Positions 22,904 to 33,161 of a stretch of 64,000 nucleotides of DNA are shown here, piece by piece. The stretch's first letter is position 1, and every line of letters starts with the position of its first letter. Below the pieces are notes generated by a model. The model ran no database searches. It was given only the letters and a program-made list of their open reading frames with translations, and was not told where the DNA came from. The position numbers were made by a program, and so were the translations under genes. This DNA comes from Gammaproteobacteria bacterium (lineage in GTDB: Bacteria > Pseudomonadota > Gammaproteobacteria > HK1): the NCBI GenBank assembly GCA_022826505.1, contig JAJDUQ010000052.1, positions 62,001 through 126,000 of the forward strand. The letters run 5' to 3'.

Positions 22904-25510
22904 CTAGTACGTCCTGGCGACCCGGAAGCCGATTTGGTCGCTGCGAATGCGGACCGCGAATGAACTGCGCACCGCCGAACGCACGCTGCGCGGACCGACT
23001 CTCCACGACCCGCCCCGCAGCATGCGGTGTTTGCAACTCGACTGCACGACCCATGCACTGCCATCCGAAGGCGAATTCTTGTAGTTCGCGTGCCAGCAGT
23101 CCTCCACCCACTCCCATACGTTGCCGTGCACGTCGAACAATCCGAACGGATTCGGCGGAAACGAACCCACCGGCAAGGTTTTCGAAGCGTCCGAACGATT
23201 TCCGCAACGCTTGCAATTCGCCCGATTCGGCCCTGGGTCGTCGCCCCAGTGGTAGCGAGTCGCGGTACCCCCCCTCGCCGCGTACTCCCACTCCGACTCG
23301 CTCAGCAGCCGGTATCGTTCCCCGGTCTTGTTCGACAGCCAACGCACGTAGTCCTGGGAATCCGTCCAGCTCACGTTGACGACCGGACGATTCTCGCGAC
23401 CCCAGCCGTTGTCCTTCGGGCGTGTGGGACACCCCCCCTCGCGGTGACACGCATCCCATTCGGAGAACGTGATCTCGTGTACTCCCACCGCAATCGACTC
23501 GGAAATCGTGACGTCATGCACCGGGCCTTCATCGCCAAAGCGTTCCACTTCGTCGGGCATCGACCCCATCCGAAATGTGCCCGACGGCAATACGACCATC
23601 AGTGGACACTCGGCGCAGTCCCGGAACGAATCCGCAGCTTCGATCGGTTTTTCGCCTCGCAGCACCATTTGCAATGCCGTCGCCATCTTCTTGCGCTCCG
23701 GATGGTCCCCGGGTGCTGCGCGAAGCCAGGACCGATATGCGGCCGCGGCCTGTTCGAACTGACCCAATCTCGAGTGCGCCTTCGCCTCGATGCGGTGCAG
23801 CGCCACTCGTTTACCCGCCACGTCCGCGATTCGTCTGACCGATTCCAGAGCGGACCGGGCACTGGCCTCATCCCTTGCCTGGATGTCCTTGATCAGCCCG
23901 TCGACCGCACTCTCGACCACCGATTCGACGGCATCGATCCTCCCGTACTTGCGCAGATGACCGGCCCCCTCCACCAGAAGTGAACGGTAGTCTCCCGATT
24001 CCAGTCGGTCCTGCGCCAGAAGCACCCAATCCGAGAGGCTCAACCCGCTGGAGAGAAAGATTCTGGTCGGGTCGGAAACCCGAGACGGGCTCGTTCTGTC
24101 GGCATCTCCGCCCGAGGGCTGCAGCAACATCGATCCCTCGCCGGCCGTCGACGCCGCAGTATCGGACGGTGCCGTCGCCGCAAGCAGCCTCTTCGCGGAC
24201 TCCGCGTCGAGATATCCTGTCTCCGCGATCCCGTACTCCTCCTGGTACGATCGGACCGCCAACCGGGTGCGGTTGCCGAACAAGCCGTCCGCCGGCCCCG
24301 GATTGAATCCCAATGCCGTCAGGCCTCGCTGGATTCGACGCCGTTCCGAACGATTCAGGCCAAGCGACGATTCAACCGTCTCCGGTGAAATCTCGGCGGA
24401 CACGGACGGCACCGAGGTTTCCCGCAATTCCGTCCCGGGCGCCACCGCGACGTCCGATGCCCCACCAGCCTGTGGCCCCTCCGATGCCTCCAGCCGACTC
24501 AGCCGGTTGCGGGCCAGCGCTTCGTACTCGCCATCCGGATACAGTCCCAGATAAGCACGAAAGTCCGCCGGCTCGTCGCTGTCCTTGATCGACTCCCAGA
24601 ACAGCAGCTCGCGCTCGACCGCCAGCCGCTCCGCCGCGAGCCGCTCCGCCGCCACCCGCTCGGATGCGGCCTCATCGCCGACATCCGATGAACCGGGGGC
24701 GGGCACCACGGAGGCCGGAGCCGCCGCCAGGTAAACCCCCCGACTCGACAACGATCCGTACACGAACGGTTGCTGCCGGCCCCCCGTCGAAGCCAATACT
24801 GCGTCGCGCACCTTGCGGAACATCAGCCCTACTTCGAGTCCCGGCTCCTCCAGGTGCGCGAGCAGCGCTTCGCTGTACGGACTGTTTCGGCCCGAACCGT
24901 CCGAGGCTACTGTCCCCTCCTTCGCCGCATACGCCACCAGGGTCTCTCCCGACGGCTCCACTCGTGCAAGCCCACGCCCGATCGAACGTGTCGCCCCGGC
25001 GCGTTGCATGTTCACCGCGAACGGGTTCTCCCGGCACGCATCGAGAATCACCAGCCGCAGCCCCGAAGCGCGTTCCACCGCCCGCGAGACCAGATCCAGC
25101 GGCACCGCCTCGAACTCCACGTCCTGGTCGCTCGCGAGACGTGCGTCCACCGGCACCAGGAAGTTGCGCTGGTCCACCTCGATGCCGTGTCCGGCGTAGA
25201 ACACCACCGCGACCTCGGAGGCCGACGCGGCAAGCGCGAACTCCTGGAGACCGCGCCGAAGTTCGAGCTGTCCCGCATTCTCGATCCGTGTCACCGAGAA
25301 CCCCAGGCGACCGAGCGCGGCACCGATGTCTGCCGCATCATTGAGGGGATTCGCGAGCGCCGGAGCATGCGCGTAGGAGGCATTGCCGATCACCAGCGCG
25401 ACCCGCTGTGACGCCGACACCGGGCCGGCCGACATGACCAGCAGGGCGGTCGCGGCCAAGCATCGGATAGCGCAGAGTGGAAGATTTTCGATCGCCCGGC
25501 CTTCCTTCAC
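22904..25510 (-). CDS. Exported caspase-like protease with peptidoglycan-binding and FGE-sulfatase domains (paralogue A)
   Basis: 868 residues. Signal peptide 1-33 (cleavage after GPVSA), caspase-like C14 domain about 34-261 with His108 in FYAGHG and Cys159 in LDACRENP, an Ala/Glu-rich connector, a peptidoglycan-binding-1-like domain about 382-444 (ALGFNPGPADGLFG), a helical TPR-like section about 490-610, and an FGE-sulfatase domain about 628-868 ending RGGSW...GFRVAR. The FGE catalytic cysteines are absent, so it likely binds a ligand rather than making formylglycine. GTG at 25510 is chosen because AGGAG lies just upstream. Last of a row of four minus-strand paralogues (94 bp after B); convergent with purL. 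Substrates are unknown. Confidence 0.9.
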   Translation of the reverse strand: MKEGRAIENLPLCAIRCLAATALLVMSAGPVSASQRVALVIGNASYAHAPALANPLNDAADIGAALGRLGFSVTRIENAGQLELRRGLQEFALAASASEVAVVFYAGHGIEVDQRNFLVPVDARLASDQDVEFEAVPLDLVSRAVERASGLRLVILDACRENPFAVNMQRAGATRSIGRGLARVEPSGETLVAYAAKEGTVASDGSGRNSPYSEALLAHLEEPGLEVGLMFRKVRDAVLASTGGRQQPFVYGSLSSRGVYLAAAPASVVPAPGSSDVGDEAASERVAAERLAAERLAVERELLFWESIKDSDEPADFRAYLGLYPDGEYEALARNRLSRLEASEGPQAGGASDVAVAPGTELRETSVPSVSAEISPETVESSLGLNRSERRRIQRGLTALGFNPGPADGLFGNRTRLAVRSYQEEYGIAETGYLDAESAKRLLAATAPSDTAASTAGEGSMLLQPSGGDADRTSPSRVSDPTRIFLSSGLSLSDWVLLAQDRLESGDYRSLLVEGAGHLRKYGRIDAVESVVESAVDGLIKDIQARDEASARSALESVRRIADVAGKRVALHRIEAKAHSRLGQFEQAAAAYRSWLRAAPGDHPERKKMATALQMVLRGEKPIEAADSFRDCAECPLMVVLPSGTFRMGSMPDEVERFGDEGPVHDVTISESIAVGVHEITFSEWDACHREGGCPTRPKDNGWGRENRPVVNVSWTDSQDYVRWLSNKTGERYRLLSESEWEYAARGGTATRYHWGDDPGPNRANCKRCGNRSDASKTLPVGSFPPNPFGLFDVHGNVWEWVEDCWHANYKNSPSDGSAWVVQSSCKHRMLRGGSWRVGPRSVRSAVRSSFAVRIRSDQIGFRVARTY

Positions 25511-25604
25511 CGCTCCTGCTCCTCCCTCAAAGTCGTTTCGTTGTCGGACCCGTGCCGGCGCCGATCCATTTTGGCCGGCGGTCAACTCGAGTACGGGATA
25601 CGCC

Positions 25605-27932
25605 TCATTGCAGTGTCCTCACGACCCGGAAACCGATATTCTGCGTCCGGATACTGGAGAGATTCCTTCCGCGAGTTGCGGAACGCACGAGTTGCACCGG
25701 ACTGATCATCGAGCCACCTCGAAATACCCGGCGGCTGCAGTCCCCGGACGCCATCCACGCGCTGCCGTCCGACGGCGCCCGCTCGTAGTCGCCGTGCCAG
25801 CAATCCTCGACCCACTCCCACACGTTGCCGTGCACGTCGTACAGACCGAACGCGTTCGGGGAGAACGAACCGAGCGGAGACGTCTGGTTCGAATCCCATC
25901 GACTGCCGCATCCGGCGCAATTCGCGCGACCGCGTTCAGGCTCGTTTCCCCAGTTGAATCGAGTCGTCGTGCCGCCCCGCGCCACGTACTCCCACTCCGA
26001 CTCGCTCAACAGTCGGTACGTCTCTCCCGTCTTCCTCGACAACCAGCGCACGTACTCTCTCGCGTCCTCCCAACTGACGTCGATCACCGGACGATTCACG
26101 CGTCCCCACTTCCGGTCGTCGGGATAGTGCGAACAGCCTCCGTCGCGGCGACACGCTTCCCACTCGCCGAAAGTCACCTCATACACTCCGACCGCCAGTG
26201 GCTCGGGGATGGTCACCTTGTGGCTGGGGCCCTCATCCTCGAACCGCGCCTCGTCGGTGCGGGGCGACCCCATTCGATACGAGCCCGCCGGCACGATCAC
26301 CAGGTCCGGACAGTCGGCGCAGTCCCGAATCCGACGACCCGGCTTGCGTTCGTTCGCCGCGCGTTCGGCCTCCTCGGCCTCCGATCTCAGGCGTCGCGCT
26401 TCGGCCACATGTCGACCCGCTGGAAACATGCCCACGTACTCCCCGTACGCCTTTGCGGTCCCCGACGACTTCGCCCGTGCGAATGCCGCGTCTTCGGCCG
26501 TCGCCAGCAGAAACTTGGCCGACTCCGCATCCAGATGTCCCGTCTCCTCCTCGCTGCGCGAGGACTGCCACCTGCCGATCGCACCGCGGGTGACGCGCCC
26601 GAACAGCCCGTCGGTGGGCCCCGGGTCGAACCCCAGCGACGCCAGCCCTGCCTGAATCAGGCGACGTTCCGAACGCTCCAGGCCCAGCGACGACTCCACT
26701 GCCTGCGCAGTGGGCGGCGGAGGCGGGATTTCGGCAGGCTCCTTCGACGGCACCGCGGCGGAGACCGTCGGTTCCACCGATGCCTGTGCCAGTGTCTCGG
26801 AGGTATTGGCAGCAGCGGTGGCTTTCGAGGGTGAAGCCGTCCCGGTCGCCCTCTGCAGCCGCTTCAGCCGATTGCGGGCCAGTACCCCGTAGGTGCCGCC
26901 GGGGTACTGGTCCAGATAGGCCTGAACGTCCGCCGCATCGACGCTGTCCTTGACAGAATCCCAGAACAGCAGCTCCAGTTCGGCCGCCAGGCGCTTTGCC
27001 GCAAGCTGCTCCGCAGTGAGACGGTCGGATGCGGACCCGCTTTGCGCCGAGTAGTCCGCCGGCGCGGCAGTCCCGCTCGCGGGCTGGCCCGGCCTCATCC
27101 CCTGTACGCCGACACTCGTCCCCGCCTGAGCGCCTGCGGCGTGCGCGGCAGGCAGAGGCACGAAGTAGAAATCACCGGTCAGCGAGCTGCTTTCCCATGG
27201 CGTCTGCTGCCGATTCGTTTCGTGCTCGACCGACACCCGGACCCGTTTGAAGATATCCTCCAGCTTCAACCCCGGTTCCGTCATGGCGAGCGCCAGGGCC
27301 GCGGTGTAGGGCGAGTTTGCCCCCTTCCCGTCCGTGGCCACCTTGCCCGGTGCCGCCGAGTAGGCGATCAGCGAGCCCGACGGCGCATCGACCCGCCCCA
27401 GGCCGCGGCTGCCACTTCGGAAGGTGTCCCCGTAGGGGTTGTTCCGGCACGCGTCCAGAATCACCATGTTGAGTCGGTTCCCCGCCTCTTCCATCCACGA
27501 AAGGATCCACTCCGCCGGTACCGCGTCGCTCTTGAGCTCGGTCTCGCTGCCTATCTCCGCGTTCAGTGGAATCAGGTAGTTGCTTCCACCAGCCTCCACG
27601 CCGTGACCCGCGTAGTAGAACAATCCCACCGCCTCGTCCCTGCCCCGGGCGAGCCGCCGCCCGAACGCCTTGATCGCCCGGTTCATCGCTTCCCGGTCGG
27701 CATCGATGACGAGGGAGACGTCGAACCCGAGCCCTTCGAGGGTTCGGGCCATCAGGGTCGCGTCGTTCACGGGGTTGTCGAGCTTCGAGATGCGGCCGTA
27801 GCCGCCATTGCCCACCACCAGGGCCACGCGTTCGGACGCCGGCGCCGCGCCGCCCCAGATCCCCAGCACCACACCGAGCGCCAGCAGTGCCCATGGAGCC
27901 ATCCGTGCACTTCCTTCCGAGCCCGTACGCAT
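25605..27932 (-). CDS. Exported caspase-like protease with peptidoglycan-binding and FGE-sulfatase domains (paralogue B)
   Basis: 775 residues with the same plan as its neighbours but the most diverged protease of the row. Signal peptide 1-33 (ends GGAAPAS), caspase-like domain with His110 in YYAGHG and Cys152 in LDACRNNP, a connector with the recurrent SVKDSVDAADVQAYLDQYPG repeat, a PG-binding-like domain (SLGFDPGPTDGLFG), an Ala/Arg-rich helical segment, and an FGE-sulfatase domain from about 545 (DCADCPDLVIVPAGSYRMGS) to the tail GFRVVRTLQ. It lacks the longer TPR-like section seen in A, C and D. ATG at 27932 has GGAGGG five bases upstream; a TTG overlapping the stop of C (28001) is a weaker option. 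The gap to C is 65 bp. Confidence 0.9.
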   Translation of the reverse strand: MRTGSEGSARMAPWALLALGVVLGIWGGAAPASERVALVVGNGGYGRISKLDNPVNDATLMARTLEGLGFDVSLVIDADREAMNRAIKAFGRRLARGRDEAVGLFYYAGHGVEAGGSNYLIPLNAEIGSETELKSDAVPAEWILSWMEEAGNRLNMVILDACRNNPYGDTFRSGSRGLGRVDAPSGSLIAYSAAPGKVATDGKGANSPYTAALALAMTEPGLKLEDIFKRVRVSVEHETNRQQTPWESSSLTGDFYFVPLPAAHAAGAQAGTSVGVQGMRPGQPASGTAAPADYSAQSGSASDRLTAEQLAAKRLAAELELLFWDSVKDSVDAADVQAYLDQYPGGTYGVLARNRLKRLQRATGTASPSKATAAANTSETLAQASVEPTVSAAVPSKEPAEIPPPPPTAQAVESSLGLERSERRLIQAGLASLGFDPGPTDGLFGRVTRGAIGRWQSSRSEEETGHLDAESAKFLLATAEDAAFARAKSSGTAKAYGEYVGMFPAGRHVAEARRLRSEAEEAERAANERKPGRRIRDCADCPDLVIVPAGSYRMGSPRTDEARFEDEGPSHKVTIPEPLAVGVYEVTFGEWEACRRDGGCSHYPDDRKWGRVNRPVIDVSWEDAREYVRWLSRKTGETYRLLSESEWEYVARGGTTTRFNWGNEPERGRANCAGCGSRWDSNQTSPLGSFSPNAFGLYDVHGNVWEWVEDCWHGDYERAPSDGSAWMASGDCSRRVFRGGSMISPVQLVRSATRGRNLSSIRTQNIGFRVVRTLQ

Positions 27933-27997
27933 CAGTCCCTCCGAGTCCTTCCGCCGCCTCGAACCGAACAATGGACGAGGAAGCGACGATACATCGC

Positions 27998-30457
27998 TCA
28001 ATCCAGTGCCCTGGCTACGCGGAAGCCGACAAGCTTGAGCCGGGCACCCACCGGATCCTGGCTGCGATACGCGGAACGCAGAAGTGGCGGCGCACTAAAG
28101 AATGAACCGCCCCGCAGCACCCGACGACTGCAGTCCCCGCCGGCGAGCCAGGGGCTTCCGTCGGACGGTGCGCCCGCGTAGTCCGCGTGCCAGCAGTCCT
28201 CCACCCACTCCCATGCGTTTCCGTGCATGTCGAACAGACCGAACGCATTCGGCGAGAACGATCCCGCCGGAGATGTGCTGCCGCCGTCCCAGCGACTACC
28301 GCAACCCGCGCAGTTCGCATCGTTGCGCTGCACGGCGTCCCCCCAGTGGTAGCGAGTCGTGGTGCCGCTCCGGGCAGCGTACTCCCACTCCGACTCGCTC
28401 AACAGGCGATACTCCTTCCCGGTCTTCGCCCGCAGCCATCGTACGTACTCCTGCGCGTCCTCCCAGCTCACGTTCACGACGGGACGCGTCTGACGGCCCC
28501 AGCCCTGATCGGACGGATCGTGCGAGCAGCCACGCTCGCGACGACAGGCATCCCACTCGGCGAACGTCACCTCGTACATCCCCACCGCCATTGGTCGTCC
28601 GATGATCACATCGTGCACCGGACCTTCGCCGTCGTCACGACCCTCTTCCCCCCTCGGAGAGCCCATTCGGTACATGCCATCCGGCACCACCACCATGTGT
28701 GGACATTCCCCACAATCCCTGAACTTGTCGCGCGGCGCCAACGGGATTTCGCCTCTCTGCGCCTTCTGCAGCCCGATCACCATCGCCTTGCGTTCGGGAT
28801 GCTCCGGCGGCGCGGTGCGGAGCCAGGACCGGTACGCCCTTATCGCGTCCTCGAATCGACCAAGCCTCGACCAGGCCTTGGCCTCGACGCGGTGCAGCGC
28901 CTGCTGCGGCCCCGATACGTCCTTGATCCGTTTCACGAAGTCGAGCGCGGAGCGTGCATCCGCTTCATCATTCACCCGAAGACCGTCGATCAATCCTTCG
29001 ATCGCTCGCTTCACTACCGAGACGACACCGTCGGATGGACCGTACTTGCGCGTATGACCGGCGCCTTCGACCAGCAGGGAACGGTACTCGCCCGATGCCA
29101 GCCGATCCTCGGCAAGCAGGACCCAATCGGAAAGACTGATTCCGCTGGCCAGAAATATCGTCGCCGGGTCGGTCACCGGCGACGTTCTCGCCCCGGCCGC
29201 GGCGTCCTGTGCGGACCCGTCCGACCCCGCCCCCGCGGCCAGCAACAACTTCACTCCATCGGCGTCCAGGTGACCTGTGACCGACAGCTTGCCGGCAGCC
29301 TGCCAACCACGTATCGCTGCGCGCGTGCCGCGTCCGAAGAGACCGTCGATCGGTCCGGGATCGAATCCCTGAATCGCCAGCGCCCGTTGAATCCGGCGCC
29401 GGTCGTGGCGCGTGAGTCCCAGCGCGGCTTCGTCCGAGCCTTTCGACGACGATGTCTGCGCAGGCGCGGAATCCGATGCCTGCAAACTCTTCAGGCGGAT
29501 GTCGGCCAGCGCGATGTAAATGCCGTTCGGATACTGTGTCCTGTAGGCCAGCAGGGCGGCTGCCCGGGCCGACGGATTCTCCATGGCTTCAATCGACTTC
29601 CAGAACTGAACCTCGGCCGCCGATTCACCATCGTGGGTGCTGCCGCCGGTAGTGGTGAGGGCTCCACTCGGGTCCGAGTCGGCGGGGGGAATGAGATACA
29701 CTCCGCGGCTCGACAGCGACCCGTATACGAACGGCTCCTGCCGACCCCCCGTCGAGGCCAGCACCGTATCGCGCACCTTGCGGAACATGAGCCCCACCTC
29801 GAGACCCGGTTCCTCCAGGTACGCAAGCAGCGCCGAGCTGTACGGACTGTTGCGACCCGAACCGTCCGACGCCACCGTGCCCTCCTTCGCCGCATACGCC
29901 ACCAGCGTCTCGCCCGACGGCTCCACGCGCGCGAGACCGCGACCAATCGAGCGGGTCGCGCCGGCGCGCTGCATCGTCGTCAGAAACGGGTTCTCCCGGC
30001 AGGCATCGAGAATTACCAGCCGTAGACTCGCGGCGCGCTCCACCGCCCGCGAGAGCAGCTCGAGCGGCACCGCTTCGAACTCCACGTCCTGATCGCTCGC
30101 CAGGCGTGCGTCCACCGGCACGAGAAAGTTGCGGCGGTCCACCTCGATACCGTGGCCGGCGTAGAACACCACGGCGACCTCGGAGGCCGAGGCCGCGCGC
30201 TGGAACTCCTTCAGACCACGGCGCATCGCCGCATCGCCCACATTCTCGAGGCGCGTGACCGCAAAGCCGAGGCGTTTCATTGCCGCGCCGACATCCGCCG
30301 CGTCATTGAGAGGATTGGCGAGCGCCGGGGCGTGGGCGTAGGAGGCGTTGCCGATGACCAGAGCCACACGCTCGGCGGCCGGGGCGGGAAGTGAGGTCGC
30401 GACCAGCACAAGAGCTGCGAGGAACGCCGGGAAGTGTGTGAGCCGAATTCCGGTCAT
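27998..30457 (-). CDS. Exported caspase-like protease with peptidoglycan-binding and FGE-sulfatase domains (paralogue C)
   Basis: 819 residues. Signal peptide 1-28 (ends LPAPAA), caspase-like domain with His102 (FYAGHG) and Cys153 (LDACRENP), a short WKSIEAMENPSA-type connector, PG-binding-like domain (GFDPGPIDGLFG), TPR-like helices, and an FGE-sulfatase domain with the paired cysteines NCAGCGSRWD and tail GFRVARALD. The protease domain is nearly identical to that of A over long blocks (for example VEPSGETLVAYAAKEGTVAS is shared), whereas the FGE ends differ. The chosen ATG is 17 bp after the stop of D, indicating one transcript. The frame upstream of 30457 overlaps D and is not used. Confidence 0.9.
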   Translation of the reverse strand: MTGIRLTHFPAFLAALVLVATSLPAPAAERVALVIGNASYAHAPALANPLNDAADVGAAMKRLGFAVTRLENVGDAAMRRGLKEFQRAASASEVAVVFYAGHGIEVDRRNFLVPVDARLASDQDVEFEAVPLELLSRAVERAASLRLVILDACRENPFLTTMQRAGATRSIGRGLARVEPSGETLVAYAAKEGTVASDGSGRNSPYSSALLAYLEEPGLEVGLMFRKVRDTVLASTGGRQEPFVYGSLSSRGVYLIPPADSDPSGALTTTGGSTHDGESAAEVQFWKSIEAMENPSARAAALLAYRTQYPNGIYIALADIRLKSLQASDSAPAQTSSSKGSDEAALGLTRHDRRRIQRALAIQGFDPGPIDGLFGRGTRAAIRGWQAAGKLSVTGHLDADGVKLLLAAGAGSDGSAQDAAAGARTSPVTDPATIFLASGISLSDWVLLAEDRLASGEYRSLLVEGAGHTRKYGPSDGVVSVVKRAIEGLIDGLRVNDEADARSALDFVKRIKDVSGPQQALHRVEAKAWSRLGRFEDAIRAYRSWLRTAPPEHPERKAMVIGLQKAQRGEIPLAPRDKFRDCGECPHMVVVPDGMYRMGSPRGEEGRDDGEGPVHDVIIGRPMAVGMYEVTFAEWDACRRERGCSHDPSDQGWGRQTRPVVNVSWEDAQEYVRWLRAKTGKEYRLLSESEWEYAARSGTTTRYHWGDAVQRNDANCAGCGSRWDGGSTSPAGSFSPNAFGLFDMHGNAWEWVEDCWHADYAGAPSDGSPWLAGGDCSRRVLRGGSFFSAPPLLRSAYRSQDPVGARLKLVGFRVARALD

Positions 30458-30474
30458 CGCACTATCGTCGCAAT

Positions 30475-32898
30475 TCAATCCAGTGCCCTGGCGACTCGAA
30501 TTCCGGAATTGGCGACCCGGTATCCCGGCGGAATCTTGACCCGGTTCGCCGAGCGCAGGCCCATCGGCCAGTTGAACCAGGATCCGCCCCGCAATACCCG
30601 ATAGGCGCAGTTTCCTCCGGTCGTCCAGGCACTCCCGTCGCGTGGGGCTCCCACGTAACCTCGATGCCAGCAGTCCTCCACCCACTCCTGAACGTTCCCG
30701 TGCACATCGTGCAGGCCGAACCCGTTGGCCGAGAACGATCCTACCGGGGATGTCCGGTTGCCGGGCTGGTGCTCCCGGCATCCGTTGCAGTTCGTGCGGC
30801 CCCGGCCTTCCTCGTCTCCCCACCAGTACCGTGTCTCCGTCCCCGCCCTTGCCACGTACTCCCATTCCGATTCGCTCAGCAACCGAAATTCCTTCCCGGT
30901 CGTACTCGACAGCCAGTCCACGTAGGATTGCGCATCGACCCAACTGACGTTCAGCACCGGCCGCGTCCCACGTCCCCATCCCTCGTCGTGGGGATTGTGC
31001 GTACACCCGCCCCCGCGTCGGCAGGCCTCCCATTGCGCGAACGTCACCTCGTACACCCCCACCGCAAAGGGTTCGGAAATCGTCACGCGATGTACCGGCC
31101 CCTCGTCCTTTTCCCGTCCGCCTTCGCCCACCGGACTGCCCATCTCGAACGTCCCCGACGGCACCACGACCAACTCCGGACACTCCGCACAGTCGCGAAT
31201 CCGTTCCCCGACGATGGGCCTGCGCTCTCCGCGCTCAGCGTTGCGCATCTGTGCCAGCATCTTCCGCCGCATCGGATGATCCGCGGGCGCCAGACGCAGC
31301 CACGACCGATATGCCTCCACCGCCTGGGCGAACTGTCCGAGACGCACGTGCGCCCGCGCCTCAACCCGAGCCAGGTCCGCACGTTCGCCCGCAACGTCAC
31401 GAATTCGCTTCGCCGTCGCGAGCGCCGAGCGTGCGCTCGCGACGTCCGTCACCCGCGCCTCCGCGAGCATGCCCGCAACCGCCCGCTCCACCACGTTCTC
31501 GACCGGTGCATGGCGACCGTGCTCGCGCAGATGACGCGTCCCCTCGACCAGCAGCTTTCGGTAGTCGCGCTCCGTCAGCCGATCCTCGGCCAGCATCACC
31601 CAGTCCGACAGCCGCAGTCCGCTCGCCAGCGCGATCGACGACGACTGCGACTTCGGTACCTCGCGTTGCGGCTCCGCCACGCGAACAAGCAACGCCTTGA
31701 CCGCGTCCGCATCCAGGTGGCCGGTCGACGCCATGCCTTCGGTCGTCTGCCAGGCGGAGATGGCGGCCCTCGTTCGGCGCCCGAACCACCCGTCCGTCGG
31801 GCCGGGATCGAAACCGGTTGCGCGGAGCGCGCGCTGGATTCGACGTCGATCCTCGCGCGCCAGGCCAAGCGCGGCCTCGACCGCCTCACTGGACATCGCC
31901 TGCGCCGGTGCCTGCGTACGGTGTGCCGTCCTGAGACTGTCCAGTCGAATCTCGGCGAGATCCGAATACACACCGCCAGGAAACTTCGCCTTGTAGTCGA
32001 GCAGCGCCGCGATTCTCGCTGCCGGATCCCCGATGGTGTTGATCGCCTTCCAGTGCTCGATCTCGACCGCCGGCCCGAACGCCGTCCCGGTCGGTCCTGC
32101 CGTCGAATCCTGACTCGCGGGAGGAATGAGGTACGCGCCTCGTGCAGAAAGGGAGCTGTATGCGAACGGCTCCTGGTTCCGGCCGGTGGCCTCCAGCACC
32201 GCGTCGCGCACCTTTCGAAACATCAACCCCACCTCCAGCCCCGGCTCCTCCACGTAACGGAGCAGCGCGCTGGTGTAAGGGCTGTTGCGGCCCGTGCCGT
32301 CCAGGGCCAACGTGCCCTCCTTCGCGGAGTAGGCGAGCAGCGTTCCGCCGCTGGAAGGCTCGGCCCTCGCCAGACCACGACCGATCGAACGCGTCGAGCC
32401 CCTTTCTCGCTTCATCGACGCCAGGAACGGGTTGTCGCGGCATGCATCGAGCACCACCAGGCGGAACTCGGAAGCGCCCTCCACGGCGCTCATCACCAGA
32501 TCGAGCGACACCGTCTCGAACTCGACGTCCCCGTCGGTCTGCAGGCGCGCATCCACCGGAACGAGGAAGTTGTGCTTGTTCATCTCGATGCCGTGACCGG
32601 CGTAGAACACCACGGCGATCTTCGCTACCCCCGCCCCACGTCTGAACCTCTTGAGGCCGTGGCGCATCTCCGCGTCGCCGGCATCGGCCAGCCGCGTCAC
32701 CGTGAAGCCGAGACGTTCGAGCGCCGCACCCACGTCCGCGGCGTCGTTGAGCGGATTCGCAAGCGCCGGGGCGTGCGCGTAGGAAGCGTTCCCGATGACC
32801 AGCGCCACCCGCTCGGCCGCGAGTGCGGGAACGGACAGCATGACCGACGAGACCACGACGAGCCAGAGATGAAGAGAGCTGTGCCGGAATCTTGTCAT
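30475..32898 (-). CDS. Exported caspase-like protease with peptidoglycan-binding and FGE-sulfatase domains (paralogue D)
   Basis: 807 residues and first of the four-gene row, so probably nearest the promoter. Signal peptide 1-28 (ends VPALAA), caspase-like domain with His102 and Cys153 (LDACRDNP), PG-binding-like domain (ATGFDPGPTDGWFG), an Arg/Ala-rich TPR-like section, and an FGE-sulfatase domain ending GIRVARALD. The usual CGSRWD pair is changed here to NCNGCREHQPG. GGAG six bases before the ATG fixes the start. The 263 bp upstream separate it from a divergent gene at 33162 and should hold both promoters. Confidence 0.9.
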   Translation of the reverse strand: MTRFRHSSLHLWLVVVSSVMLSVPALAAERVALVIGNASYAHAPALANPLNDAADVGAALERLGFTVTRLADAGDAEMRHGLKRFRRGAGVAKIAVVFYAGHGIEMNKHNFLVPVDARLQTDGDVEFETVSLDLVMSAVEGASEFRLVVLDACRDNPFLASMKRERGSTRSIGRGLARAEPSSGGTLLAYSAKEGTLALDGTGRNSPYTSALLRYVEEPGLEVGLMFRKVRDAVLEATGRNQEPFAYSSLSARGAYLIPPASQDSTAGPTGTAFGPAVEIEHWKAINTIGDPAARIAALLDYKAKFPGGVYSDLAEIRLDSLRTAHRTQAPAQAMSSEAVEAALGLAREDRRRIQRALRATGFDPGPTDGWFGRRTRAAISAWQTTEGMASTGHLDADAVKALLVRVAEPQREVPKSQSSSIALASGLRLSDWVMLAEDRLTERDYRKLLVEGTRHLREHGRHAPVENVVERAVAGMLAEARVTDVASARSALATAKRIRDVAGERADLARVEARAHVRLGQFAQAVEAYRSWLRLAPADHPMRRKMLAQMRNAERGERRPIVGERIRDCAECPELVVVPSGTFEMGSPVGEGGREKDEGPVHRVTISEPFAVGVYEVTFAQWEACRRGGGCTHNPHDEGWGRGTRPVLNVSWVDAQSYVDWLSSTTGKEFRLLSESEWEYVARAGTETRYWWGDEEGRGRTNCNGCREHQPGNRTSPVGSFSANGFGLHDVHGNVQEWVEDCWHRGYVGAPRDGSAWTTGGNCAYRVLRGGSWFNWPMGLRSANRVKIPPGYRVANSGIRVARALD

Positions 32899-33161
32899 GG
32901 CGCCACTCCGATCATTGGCGAGGCCGCCCTGCCGCCTGCGCATCGCACGTGGAGGCCGGTCGGGCTCCGCGCATGGTTCGGTACCCTCCACGCGGCGATT
33001 CGACCGGGACGAGGGCAGCGTAACCGGTGGCACCCGCAAGGTACAAACGCAACCGGTCGGATACTCCACCGTGGCGTGGCGACCCTCCCGGCAGGTTGTA
33101 GGCCCGCCAGGCGGCGGTATATCTTGCGAGCCGGCGACTTGCGCTGGGAGGATGGCGAGCG

